A DNA stretch of 64,000 nt, from positions 4,836,001 to 4,900,000 of the forward strand of contig NC_079516.1 in assembly GCF_000801105.2 (NCBI RefSeq), in the 5' to 3' direction. The stretch is from Raphanus sativus (lineage: Eukaryota; Streptophyta; Magnoliopsida; Brassicales; Brassicaceae). Under the pieces are notes generated by a model. It searched no databases. It was not told the origin of the DNA and saw only the letters and a list, made by a program, of their open reading frames with translations. Shown here in pieces: positions 46,319 through 56,725 of this stretch; positions within the stretch are counted from its first letter, which is position 1, and each line of letters opens with the position of its first letter. The translations under genes were made by a program, and so were the position numbers.

Positions 46319-46570
46319 CCCATATCAATCTTGAACTCGATCCCCTTTGAAAACTAAATTACCACTCGATTAGTCTGAGTTTGAGTTTCGGTCCAGGTGG
46401 TTTACATTGTGGTCCGTAACAGATGATGGGTTCACCTCTTGGCATTAGTCGGAAGGCATTCCAAACTCGGATCATACAGTGTGGTACGTTTTCATGCTAG
46501 TCTACTCTGTAATACTAAGTGTGTTTTTTTGGGACCGACCAGATTACCCGATTGGGTTTATCAAAAAAAA
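46319..46570 (+). mobile_element. Short retroposon (SINE or truncated LINE) with 18-base target duplication
   Basis: About 250 bases ending in an A-tract (46563-46573), flanked by AAATACAATGTTGATTTA on both sides (46301-46318 and 46571-46588). The tail before the A-tract reads GATTACCCGATTGGGTTTAT. Clear tRNA boxes were not found, so a 5'-truncated LINE is possible. Confidence 0.7.
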
Positions 46571-46588
46571 AAATACAATGTTGATTTA

Positions 46589-47180
46589 TTAGTTTTTATT
46601 AAAATTATCTAATTTGAAATGTCATATATCCAATGAAATTGTGTTTTGCATTGAGTTTTTTTCACACACTTGCATCATTCCGCTGAGATTCTCATATACA
46701 CGTTTTTTAGAAAAAAATATTAAACAGTATAGTACAGATGGATCGTTGAGTGGGATATACACCGGAGAATGATTCAACCCTCAATCTCATTATTCACTAG
46801 AAGAAACAAATAATGCATATTCAACAGTTATGGGCGCATCCACATGATGAATTCTCTTTGAGTTCCCTTTCTCACTCTTCATATACATGAATTCTATGTT
46901 GTTTCAACTAACTAGCAAAATAGTTGGGGAATAGTTTCAAAACACGCATGGTGATTGGCGAAGATTTAAATGCATACGGATAAACGACGAACCCTATATT
47001 TTACACTTAATCGTGGTCAATGATGTGTATCAATGACTGGAATATCTAACCTCCTTATCACTACAATATACATATACATATACATAATGTACATGTTTAT
47101 ATTTCCTTCATATTGTAGATAAGGTGACATGACTCTAGTGTATGTGAAACATATCGAATAATCTTTACTTCTTTTCTTAA
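46589..47180. other. Intergenic, no gene seen
   Basis: Spacer before the LINE. No recognised feature. Confidence 0.4.
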
Positions 47181-47368
47181 GGTGGGCCAAAAAGAGGCCC
47201 TATAAAAAACCATAATCCTTACGGGTAGAAGAAGGCGCGTGAATCTGACTCTCTCTAAAAAGTGCGACAAAAAGGCGATTCGTCCCCTCCCTTTGTCACC
47301 GGCGGCGTAGCCTCACGCACACCGCCGAGAACTCTCCCCCCCCCTCTTCTTCGTCTCTCTGCTCACCC

Positions 47369-48820
47369 ATGGCTCCTCCTGACCCTTCGGTTCCTCCGGA
47401 CCTGCTTTTCCTCTTCCCGTCAGACTCTGTTTACTCTGGTTCTGCCCTAGCACCGTCGTTACCCTCCGCTCTGTTGGCTACGCCTCCGAGTTCTCCGGCA
47501 GGACCTTCTCAAATTCGATTTCAAGACTCTTCAGCGGTTGTTCCCCATCCGCCGAAGGCTCTCACTCCCCTCCCATCGGCTCATCCCTTTGCTCAGGAAC
47601 CGTCTTCAAAATGGACCGGTCTTTTTAAGACTACGGGCCTAAATCTCTCCAAGATAGCGGGACCAACTTACTCTGAAGATGGCATTCCAACGATTAGGGC
47701 CCCGGATTCTGTTAGATTGAGCGCTTCAAAGATTTGGAAGGACCATTTGGTAGCTTTCTTTCATGGAACTCCTCCCTCTACGGCTAAAATTATCAATGAT
47801 CTGAACCCTATCTGGGGTAAGAAGGGGAAGATCTCGGTCAAATATCATTCGACACGATCTCGTATGATTTTTATTCCTTGCGAACAGACAAGGAAATGGG
47901 CTCTGGATGTTGGCTTTTGGCATTCTGGGAATTGCTCCTTCACGGTGCTCCCATGGTCTCCTTCTATGAACTCATCTCCCATGAAGTTAGAACATGCTCC
48001 GGTGTGGGTCTTGTTTAAGAACGTGCCGCAAGAACTATGGTCATTGGAAGGTTTCAACTCCATAGCTTCGGGGGTTGGAATTCCAGTCTACTCGGAATTC
48101 CCTCAACTAACTCCTTACACTAATGGAATCATCAAGCTTAAAGTCGTCATTGAATTGGAAAAGAACAGGCCTTCATCAGTAAGAATAACTGATAAGGAGG
48201 GGTTCTCCGTTTTGGTTTCCTGCTCATTTCCAAAGCTGCCTCCTTTTTGCAATCGCTGCCTGGAGTTTGGTCATCTGCAACTCCGATGTCCTAGCGCTGT
48301 GGTGACATTACCTATTCCTGTACACGTGGAATCTCCGGCAAAGCAAGGGGAGTCTTCGGTTGCTAGTAAGGCTTCAAGTGGATCTCTACCTAAGAAGAGT
48401 CTAGTTCGAGCTTCAAGTCTACCCTCTACTCTTTCTCGGTCTCCTTCTAAAGCCTCAACAGGAGATTGGATTACGGTTGTTTACAAGTCCAAGGTTAACA
48501 AAGCTCCTCCTGATGCTGTCCCATCTCCTCCCCAGGAGCCTCTAAATTCACGGCAGCTGGCAGAGGAAGATGATTTGGTCAGGATAGCTCAGGATATTCT
48601 TCGGAAGCGTCTGGCGGATCGAAATGAAGCCTCGAGCTCATCCCTTCTAGGACCAGAAAAGAGGAATGCAAGAAGAAGGCAGAGACGTCGACTTCGTGCT
48701 CTCACCGAGGACCCCTCATTTGATGCGAACTCCTTTTCTTCTCTTGCCTTCGACAAGGAACTTCGGTCTTCTTCTGCGGATCAGGCACCGTTGGGTCCTG
48801 ATTCAACCCCTGTTAACTAG
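47369..48820 (+). CDS. LINE ORF1: DUF4283 and CCHC zinc-knuckle RNA-binding protein
   Basis: 483 residues. A proline/serine-rich N-terminus, then the DUF4283 region (about residues 115-225, SASKIWKDHLVAFFHG to WALDVGFWHSGNCSF), then the zinc knuckle CNRCLEFGHLQLRC at about 293-306 (CX2CX4HX4C), then a basic serine-rich tail (residues 320-483, NARRRQRRRLRAL). The expected role is an RNA chaperone coating LINE RNA. The start is the first ATG after the 5' UTR in a good context (CCATGG). ORF2 starts 32 bases past the stop in another frame. Confidence 0.9.
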   Translation: MAPPDPSVPPDLLFLFPSDSVYSGSALAPSLPSALLATPPSSPAGPSQIRFQDSSAVVPHPPKALTPLPSAHPFAQEPSSKWTGLFKTTGLNLSKIAGPTYSEDGIPTIRAPDSVRLSASKIWKDHLVAFFHGTPPSTAKIINDLNPIWGKKGKISVKYHSTRSRMIFIPCEQTRKWALDVGFWHSGNCSFTVLPWSPSMNSSPMKLEHAPVWVLFKNVPQELWSLEGFNSIASGVGIPVYSEFPQLTPYTNGIIKLKVVIELEKNRPSSVRITDKEGFSVLVSCSFPKLPPFCNRCLEFGHLQLRCPSAVVTLPIPVHVESPAKQGESSVASKASSGSLPKKSLVRASSLPSTLSRSPSKASTGDWITVVYKSKVNKAPPDAVPSPPQEPLNSRQLAEEDDLVRIAQDILRKRLADRNEASSSSLLGPEKRNARRRQRRRLRALTEDPSFDANSFSSLAFDKELRSSSADQAPLGPDSTPVN

Positions 48821-48852
48821 TGCGGTAGCACTCCCCCTTTTTGTGTATATAA

Positions 48853-51800
48853 ATGAAGTGCTTCTTTTGGAACGTCAGGGGCCTCTGCGAGAGGGCAAAA
48901 CAAATAGCAGTAAGAAGATGGATAAATTCTAACCGTCCTATGATAGAAGGTCTTTTGGAAACTAGAGTGAAGCAACCGGTTATTGCAGCAACAATTGGTA
49001 GTCTTTTACCAGGATGGAAATTTGATACTAACCATTCCAATGAAGCAGAGAATGGAAGAGTGGTGGTGGTTTGGAACCCTATTCTATCAGTGGTAACTTA
49101 CACAAAGATGGATCAATTGGTGGTGTGTGGAGTCTTTAATCCGGTGACTCATCAATCATTCACAGTAGCTTTTGTTTACGCCAGGAATTGTATAGTGGAA
49201 AGAAGACGTCTGTGGAATATTGTTCGGACTCTGGCTGCTTCTTCTCCGCTCAATCAGTCACCATGGCTGGTGGTTGGCGACTTTAATCAGGTTCTCTCGA
49301 TGGAAGAAGTCTATTCCTTTGTGCCAGCTCCTGTATCTCTGCGTGGAATATCAGATTTTTCAGAGTGCCTCTCGGCAGCTGGATTATTTGATCTTGCCGG
49401 TAGAGGATGTCACTTTACTTGGTCCAATAAATCACCGATCAGCCCAAAATCCAGGAAGTTGGATCGAGCCTTAGTCAATGAAGAATGGAGGCAGCGCTTC
49501 ACGGAGTCAAATGCTTATTTTGATGTTCCAGGATGCTCGGATCATTCCCCTTGTTTGGTGACTATATCAGAAGCAGAAGATCGAAGGCGCTCAAGATTCA
49601 ACTTCTTTACCTTCTTCACAACCCATCCGGAGTATCATCAGAGACTACAAACGGCATGGGAAACTGTTTTGATTCCCTCAGATCCTATGATTTCTCTTTG
49701 TCAAAAGCTTAAAGCGGCAAAATTCTGCTGTAAGTCCATCAATCAAGAGTTCTTTAGTGACATTGAAAGGAGGACGAAGGAAGCTTTTGAAGACTTGGAA
49801 TCTATTCAAAGACAGATGATGAATTTACCTACTCCTGAGCTGTTCGAAAGTGAGAGGAGAGCCAGGGATCTCTGGCTAATTCTTGCTGCAGCAGAGGAAT
49901 GCTTCTTCAGGCAGAAGTCTCGCATTCGATGGTTAGAAGAAGGAGATGCTAACACGGCTTTCTTCTACAAATCGGTTCTGGCTAATCTCTCCAGGAATAT
50001 CATCTTCTACTTACTAGATGGGACTGGTAACAGGGTCTCGGACATCATGGCAATAAAAGCCATGATTTTGGATTTCTATACGTTACTTCTGGGAACTTCT
50101 AATAGTCTTGTCGCTCCACTCACAATAAGTCAGATTAGAGACATCCACCCCTACAGATGCCCTCTCGACTTAGAGACTCAACTGATTGAAATTCCAAGTG
50201 AGGAAATCATCAGAGACACTGTCTTCAGACTGCCGAGAAATAAGGCACCGGGGCCAGACGGATTCACTGCTGAGTTTTACACATCTTCCTGGGAGTTGGT
50301 TGGATCTGATGTTATTACGGCAGTGAAGGATTTCTTTCTGTCCTTCAATCTCCCGAGACAGGTTAATGCAACGGTGGTAGCTCTTATTCCCAAGGTCCCC
50401 GGAGCGGCTTCCCTAACAGATTTTCGACCTATCTCCTTATGCAACACCATCTACAAGGTAATTTCCAGAATTCTGGCTCGCAAGCTTCAGCTAATAACAC
50501 CTGCAGCGGTTCAAGGGAATCAGGTGGGGTTTGTTAAAGGAAGGCTACTCTGCGAGAATGTTTTGTTGGCATCGGAACTGGTTGCGAATTTCAACAGGGA
50601 GGGGAGTGTAACAAGAGGCTGTTTGCAGATCGATATATCAAAGGCATATGACAATGTGGATTGGAGGCATATACTGAACACTCTTCATGCCTTTGAGCTT
50701 CCTCATCGTTTGATTGCTTGGATTGAGAAGTGCATCTCTTCGCCTCACTACTCTATAGCAATCAATGGAGAACTATGTGGGTTTTTTCCGGGAAAAAAAG
50801 GTCTGCGTCAAGGAGATTCTATTTCTTCCTCTCTTTTCATTATTGCTATGGACATTCTGTCCAAAAAGCTTGATGAGGCTGTGAGGGATGGTAGATTCAA
50901 TCCGCATCCTTTATGCTCTGATCCTCTAATCACACATCTAAGCTTTGCGGACGACATGCTCATTTTCTTTGATGGCACAGAATCTTCCTTACGAGGCATT
51001 CTGGAGGTACTAAAGGAGTTTGAATTGATATCTGGTCTTGCATTAAATCTGGGGAAATCTAGACTCTTCCTCGATGGGAATCAACTTCAGCCTACGGAAG
51101 CGCTTGCGTCTGCTTATGGGTTGACACAAGGATCTCTACCAGTTCGCTATTTGGGGGTCCCGTTGTCGCCTAGTAAGTTAAAGAAGCATGATTATCAGCC
51201 TCTTATAGACAAAGTGCTTGCGAGAATTAAATCTTGGACTGTTAAGAGATTGTCGTTTGCGGGAAGGCTTCAATTGCTGCAGACAGTGGTGTATGGAATC
51301 ACTAACTTTTGGTCCTCCGTATTTCCTCTGCCAAAAGGTTGTTTGGATCGGTTAGAACAGATTTGTAATGCCTTCTTGTGGTCAGGAGACTCGGCATCGG
51401 CTAGAGGAGCTAAGATTGCTTGGAGAACAGTGTGTACCCCGAAAAAGTCAGGAGGGTTGGGCCTGAGGCGTTTGTTAGGAATTAATCAAGTCTTTGGGTT
51501 GAAGTTAATCTGGTTGCTATTCTCAGCAGAAGGATCTCTCTGGGTCGCCTGGGTCAAAAGACATTTGATCGGTGATAAGCTGTTTTGGGTGGATGATCTC
51601 GGAACTAATGGCAGTTGGGTTTGGAAGGAGCTCTTGAAGCTGAGACATATAGCGAGACCTTTCATAAAGTGCTCAATAGTCACAGGGAAAACGGCTCTCT
51701 TTTGGCATGACGATTGGAATGGGTTTGGTTCTCTTTTGGAGGTGGTTGGAGACAATGGACCCTTGGTTTCTGGTATACCTATAGACGCACGGGTGGCTGA

Positions 51801-52548
51801 CGAGTCTGTGGGTAATCTGTGGAACCTATCAAGAAGCAGGCATCCTACGCTTATGCTCTTGAAAGCGTGCATTCCTCCAACTCCCCCTGATTTCATGGAA
51901 GAAGGAGATGATACCTTCTTTTGGAAGACATCACCTTTGGATAACTCTGGAAGATTTTCTACTTCAAAGACTTGGAAAGTACTAAACCCTGCACCGCCCC
52001 CTGTGGACTGGTACAAATCAGTTTGGTTTCCAGAGAAGGTTCCAAAGCATGCTTTTAATATGTGGGTGGTTTATCATGATCGTTTGCCCACAAATGATAG
52101 GCTTCTTGCGTGGGGCTTATCGGTTTCATCGGTTTGCTTATTATGTGCTGTGCATGATGAGACGAGTTCGCACCTCTTCTTCTCTTGTGCTTACTCGACT
52201 CAGTTATGGCAGGGGATTCTATCTCAATCAGGTTTAACTCCACCACCACCACCTGATTTTCTTTCGGTAAGGCAGTGGATCCACAATGTAACACAAGATC
52301 AAAAACTCAGGACGATCTTAGACCTTATTTTCCAGGCAGTTACCTACTTTATTTGGAGGGAGAGGAACGGTAGACTGCATCAGAGCCCATCGAAGACACC
52401 AGACCTTATTGTAAACGAGATTTTATTACTTATGAGGGCTAAAGTAGCGGCTTTGGACAGGAAAAACACACCTCAATCAGCAACACTAATCACTCAAACT
52501 TCTATCAGCTTCCTTGGAACCTGGTTTCGCTTCATTCAACCGGGATAA
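48853..52548 (+). CDS. LINE ORF2: endonuclease and reverse transcriptase
   Basis: 1231 residues, uninterrupted. APE-type endonuclease (about 1-235) with Asn7 in FWNVRGL, Glu36 in LLETRV, GDFN at about 142-145 and SDH at about 229. Reverse transcriptase (about 470-740) with IPKVPGAASLTDFRPISLCN, the IDISKAYDNVDW block holding a catalytic Asp, LRQGDSISSSLF, and FADD at 698-701 (catalytic Asp pair). The C-terminal zf-RVT region (about 1020-1110) has WFPEKVPKHAFNMW and the cysteines of SVCLLCAVHDETSSHLFFSC. No RNase H follows. All key residues that I can check are present, so the protein could be active. Translation probably depends on reinitiation after ORF1. Confidence 0.94.
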   Translation: MKCFFWNVRGLCERAKQIAVRRWINSNRPMIEGLLETRVKQPVIAATIGSLLPGWKFDTNHSNEAENGRVVVVWNPILSVVTYTKMDQLVVCGVFNPVTHQSFTVAFVYARNCIVERRRLWNIVRTLAASSPLNQSPWLVVGDFNQVLSMEEVYSFVPAPVSLRGISDFSECLSAAGLFDLAGRGCHFTWSNKSPISPKSRKLDRALVNEEWRQRFTESNAYFDVPGCSDHSPCLVTISEAEDRRRSRFNFFTFFTTHPEYHQRLQTAWETVLIPSDPMISLCQKLKAAKFCCKSINQEFFSDIERRTKEAFEDLESIQRQMMNLPTPELFESERRARDLWLILAAAEECFFRQKSRIRWLEEGDANTAFFYKSVLANLSRNIIFYLLDGTGNRVSDIMAIKAMILDFYTLLLGTSNSLVAPLTISQIRDIHPYRCPLDLETQLIEIPSEEIIRDTVFRLPRNKAPGPDGFTAEFYTSSWELVGSDVITAVKDFFLSFNLPRQVNATVVALIPKVPGAASLTDFRPISLCNTIYKVISRILARKLQLITPAAVQGNQVGFVKGRLLCENVLLASELVANFNREGSVTRGCLQIDISKAYDNVDWRHILNTLHAFELPHRLIAWIEKCISSPHYSIAINGELCGFFPGKKGLRQGDSISSSLFIIAMDILSKKLDEAVRDGRFNPHPLCSDPLITHLSFADDMLIFFDGTESSLRGILEVLKEFELISGLALNLGKSRLFLDGNQLQPTEALASAYGLTQGSLPVRYLGVPLSPSKLKKHDYQPLIDKVLARIKSWTVKRLSFAGRLQLLQTVVYGITNFWSSVFPLPKGCLDRLEQICNAFLWSGDSASARGAKIAWRTVCTPKKSGGLGLRRLLGINQVFGLKLIWLLFSAEGSLWVAWVKRHLIGDKLFWVDDLGTNGSWVWKELLKLRHIARPFIKCSIVTGKTALFWHDDWNGFGSLLEVVGDNGPLVSGIPIDARVADESVGNLWNLSRSRHPTLMLLKACIPPTPPDFMEEGDDTFFWKTSPLDNSGRFSTSKTWKVLNPAPPPVDWYKSVWFPEKVPKHAFNMWVVYHDRLPTNDRLLAWGLSVSSVCLLCAVHDETSSHLFFSCAYSTQLWQGILSQSGLTPPPPPDFLSVRQWIHNVTQDQKLRTILDLIFQAVTYFIWRERNGRLHQSPSKTPDLIVNEILLLMRAKVAALDRKNTPQSATLITQTSISFLGTWFRFIQPG

Positions 52549-52689
52549 CACTATGAAGATTTCAGCGATTTAACCATGCTTCACTCTGGTTTCTTTATTT
52601 TGGCTATCAGCTCTTATATCATTTTTATTTTCGTCTATTCGACAGAACGTTTTGTAAATGGTCTCCGGTTTGGAGAAGATTTTAAAATG

Positions 52690-52720
<31 letters not shown>

Positions 52721-52731
52721 TGGGCCAAAAA

Positions 52732-53818
52732 ATATACTGTTTTTCAAGATATACTCGTTAGAAAACACTTAAGTTATGTCGGAGAAATAATTCCATTTGT
52801 TTTAGTCAAAAAATAATTTCCAACCAATATATAGGAGAGACATTAATATTTTGCAAACAGTTAATTCCAAATTATATAGTGGTTCAAGAATCAAGTCTCC
52901 CCTTGTAGATTCAAATGTTGACTGAGAAAATTATTGGCAAAGTACTATTCGTTGCATAATGGGTTCAAATAATTTAATTTAATAAGATTTGGTTTGAAAA
53001 CTTAAAATGCGTGTGGCTGGTTGTTTAGAGAGTGCGTCGACCATGGACCGAAATGTTTATAAACTTGTGAATGTCCAACTAAAAATAAAACGGCATCCAG
53101 TCTGACGAAGAAACTCTAATGTATTCGGCCTCGCCACGCGATGGATTAAACCGGTACTACTGATAATCATTTATTTAGTTTATTATTCACCTCTTACATA
53201 TATCAAATTTATTATTGTCTCCTTGGCATATATTGTCTTTTGGCTTTATAAATATTCTTCTAATTTTTTTTATTTAACATGAAAAGTGTCCAAAACGAAT
53301 CTCGATTATTGTATCCTGTCGAATTAACAATATCACATTGGAGAAAAATCGATCATTAGCCTAGGTTAAAAGAATGATTACTCATCCAGTAGAATCCACT
53401 ACACCATTATGCTGTGGATATATTCTTCTAGCTAATTTAAAGTAATTGGGTATTGTTAAGGACTCGAGGTGGTCCTATGTGATTTTAAATTACTAATTCA
53501 TATCTACACCATTGTGATGTGGATGACTAATTCATATCTACACCATTATGATGTGGATACATACAAATATGGTTGAAATAAAAATAGGAATATTTTCATA
53601 TTTGTATAATTTATCTATATCGGAAACTTGCGCAAATATGTCTATATTACCGTTCGTTTCTATTTTGCATAACTTCCTAAAAGTCCATTAGAGCAACTCC
53701 AACGCTTAAATTCTTGACAACTTTAGTGATTAAAGAAAATAAAAATATTAAAAGAGCATGAGAGAAAGAGTGGAAAAGTTCTAAACTACACATCTTTTGT
53801 ATACGGTTTAAAACCTTA
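52732..53818. other. Intergenic, no gene seen
   Basis: Spacer between LINE and Helitron with a short direct repeat (CTAATTCATATCTACACCAT at about 53492 and 53526). Confidence 0.5.
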
Positions 53819-54893
53819 CTAGATCTTGACCCGTGCGACCGTACGGGTATTAATTTTCAGTTTTAGTTTTTATTTATTTATACTAAATAGTATATTTATA
53901 ATATTTGATCGTTTTATAATGATTAAGCTAGGGATAAGTATTTGGGTATCCACTCGAATTCAGTTAAAATTTATTCGGATTTGAGATTTTCGAGTTTAAA
54001 GATTCTAGCTATATTCAGGTATTTATAAACTTTGGTTCTAGTTTGATTTAGATCTTTGCGGGTTTCATAACCCGTTTAAATTATTTTTAAATTTTCAAAA
54101 TTTATATATCTTTAAGTATCCTTCAATCTAAAAAAATATAACATGCAAATTTGAGTAATGTAAGCTAAAGTACCTAAATTAAAAATTAAAATAAATTTAA
54201 CTTGAATATTTGGATGAAGAATATATATATATAATATATATATATATATACATATTTTAATTTTAAGTATTTTTGGTGTTTTGATTATTGTTTATCTACT
54301 TTAGATGTTTACTTTTGACTATTTTTAATATTTCAAATCAATTTAAAATAGCTTATATCTTGGATATTAACTCGAAAATAGCTAACATATTGAAGTATAT
54401 AAATATGATTTAAATACATTCGAATATCCGAAATATTTCGTTCAGATAAGGTTTAGTTATGGTTCTCTAGATACCAAAATGGTAAATCCGTTTAGATATT
54501 ATCTAGTTTCAGTTTAAATTTGGTAATATTTTTTTCGTTCAGATTTGTTCAATGAAGAGTTGATATTGTAATTTCCATGAATTGTTTGTCCAATAAAAAT
54601 GTAATTTTTTTGAATTTGACATTGATTTAATTGAGAAGTTAATGAAGTGTAATTAATATAGATTTAATTTTAGAAAACACATTAATGTAAGTGGAAAAGA
54701 CAAAGCATTAAAATAAGAAGTATTATTTAATTGTTTATTTAATTCAATTTTAATTTTGGAAAACACATTAATCAAAGTGGAAAAGACAACATTAAAATAT
54801 AAAATATTATTTAATGTTAGTAGCATTGAAGTATAAATAACACTGAAAACTAAGGGGCATTTTATATGTGTAATTCTCTTTTAATAATATAGA
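53819..54893 (-). mobile_element. Non-autonomous Helitron
   Basis: Read on -: start TCTATATTATTAAAAGAGAA at 54893 after a host A; end with hairpin ACCCGTACG-GT-CGCACGGGT (one mismatch), a short link and CTAG (53822-53819) followed by T. 1075 bases, AT-rich, no coding sequence. Confidence 0.8.
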
Positions 54894-56725
54894 TATGCAC
54901 CTGTCATTTTATCATTGATTCAATTAATATTAGAAATAATATTAGAAAGGTAGAATGTACTTAGATAATTATAATAATAATATAATTACTTTTTAAGAAA
55001 CTATAGCAGTTTGTTACCGATAATGCGGTTTTCTTCTTTGTTTGACGTTCTAAACATTTTACTGCTTATTAGTAAAAAAAAAGTTTATACTATATATGTT
55101 TTCCTATAAGCTATAACATTGGTTCAAAGTTCAATTTCTTCGCTTATAGAATAGAGCATTAATTCCATCACAATCGCGGACAATATTACTACATGACCAA
55201 TCCCTTTATATGAAAAAGGAGTAATAAGTCCACATTTGCTTTGAGTTAGGCATGGCTCAACGAAAACGACTATTCTGATTCAATGTTTCTATCGTATTTA
55301 TTTTTCATGTCTCATTCAGTATTCCCCCCCCCCAACCCCCCAAAATCCCCCAACCACAAATTAACTAATCCAATCATATATAATGGTTTATGAGAAGAAC
55401 ACCGTCGATTGATCATGTTGTTGCTCTCCAATTTTTGTTCATGTCAAATCAGAAAATGAAATTATTTATACGCTCCAGACAATGAAAATAGTGTATGGTG
55501 TTGAAATTGCATTAATTAAACTACACACACTTCATGTAATAACGTCATTTAACTAATATGAATATTTTTTAGTCAAAAAAAACCTAATATGAATATTTGA
55601 AAACTATCCAAATATCTCATTATTGTGTTACATAACTGTAACATCCACATCTAACCAGAAAAACCCCGTGGAAATACAGTTTTTAGTGGCTTTCAATGGT
55701 TGCATGCAGCTGTATATGGTTAAACACAAACACCACAGGTCCACAGCCACGATATACTTTTGGATAAAGCTTTATTTGTTAATATAAGCCACTAAAAGAT
55801 TACAAGTGTTTCTGCTACTTTCTTTGGTTGGCAAAAGTGTTTCTGCTAGAAGTTTTACCTCCTAGTCGAAAGTTGTACTTATTTGAGATGATTCTACGTC
55901 GGCCAGTTTTTTGCTTAGACATGAAAACAATGTGCTAAAATTAAACAATTTTCCTTTGTGATGATGTTTCAGTCGATGACGGTCGACCAAGAAACGGTCC
56001 AATAGGTGATAGACAATGCAAGATGTTGTAACACCTGGCAGTCCACCGCTGCTAACGGGTTACATACGCCCGCTTTCTCGGTCTGTAAGCTCTATCCTGT
56101 TTCAACGGTCAGTGCATAAATTTTTCAAAATTCAAAATTATTGTTTACTGATCCTGCAATCACTACATCTATCAAGTTTTTCGACATATAACAACTCGGA
56201 ATGTTACGATGTGTTACATCCACTGAATATATAGCAAGAACAAACAAAGCTGCTAAATTCTGCACCATGACAAAAGAGATGATAGCCCACCTAAACTATC
56301 GATATGGACTGATCATTCAGAAAGAACCTTTTTGTTTTCAACTTTCAATCTTATTTACAGTCTCAGATTTATTTTTTGGTCTTTCATTCTCAGCCTTTTA
56401 CATGATTAAAGATATACTAAAGTTTGAATGAAAGTTAAAAGAGATAATCCAGAGAATAAAATTCTCATTTATATTTCTGAAAGAGTTTTGTAGAATAATT
56501 ATTTTCTAAGTATCTTCCTTAAAGCATTTTGTGAATCAAATGTTTTTAGACACAGATCGTTTCTGTAGTCTCATAGTTGAGTAGAGACATGGAAGATATC
56601 ATATGAAATGTCTCTCTGGATACAACCAATGGTTATCTCTTATATATAACAAAAAGCAGATGTACAACTAAAATCTGTGAGACCCTCTGACTCATGTAAT
56701 TTTATATAACCCACTCTTTAGTTCC
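54894..56725. other. Intergenic region 3' of IAA26
   Basis: No gene recognised. It includes a C-rich tract at 55324-55351 (C10, C6, C5 runs) and a GC-richer patch at 55970-56120 that may be an old transposon fragment. The part nearest 56726 is IAA26 3' UTR on -. Confidence 0.45.

Larger units (their letters stand above)
47194..52718 (+). mobile_element. Full-length LINE retrotransposon with both ORFs open
   Basis: 5.5 kb element with a 175-base 5' UTR, ORF1 (47369-48820), ORF2 (48853-52548), a short 3' UTR and a poly(A) tail (about 52691-52718). It is flanked by the 13-base target duplication GGTGGGCCAAAAA (47181-47193 and 52719-52731), identical on both sides. Open ORFs, a clean tail and a perfect duplication point to a young insertion. 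Plant L1-type clade by domain order (DUF4283/CCHC ORF1; APE, RT and zf-RVT in ORF2; no RNase H). Confidence 0.93.

Noticed and set aside
51486..52016. Long antisense open frame inside LINE ORF2
   Set aside because: It lies fully within the ORF2 coding region on the other strand and shows no domain; it is a shadow.
56016..56431. Two overlapping open frames near 56.2 kb as a small gene
   Set aside because: No recognisable motif, no splice support and composition like random AT-rich DNA; the GC-richer start may be an old transposon scrap.
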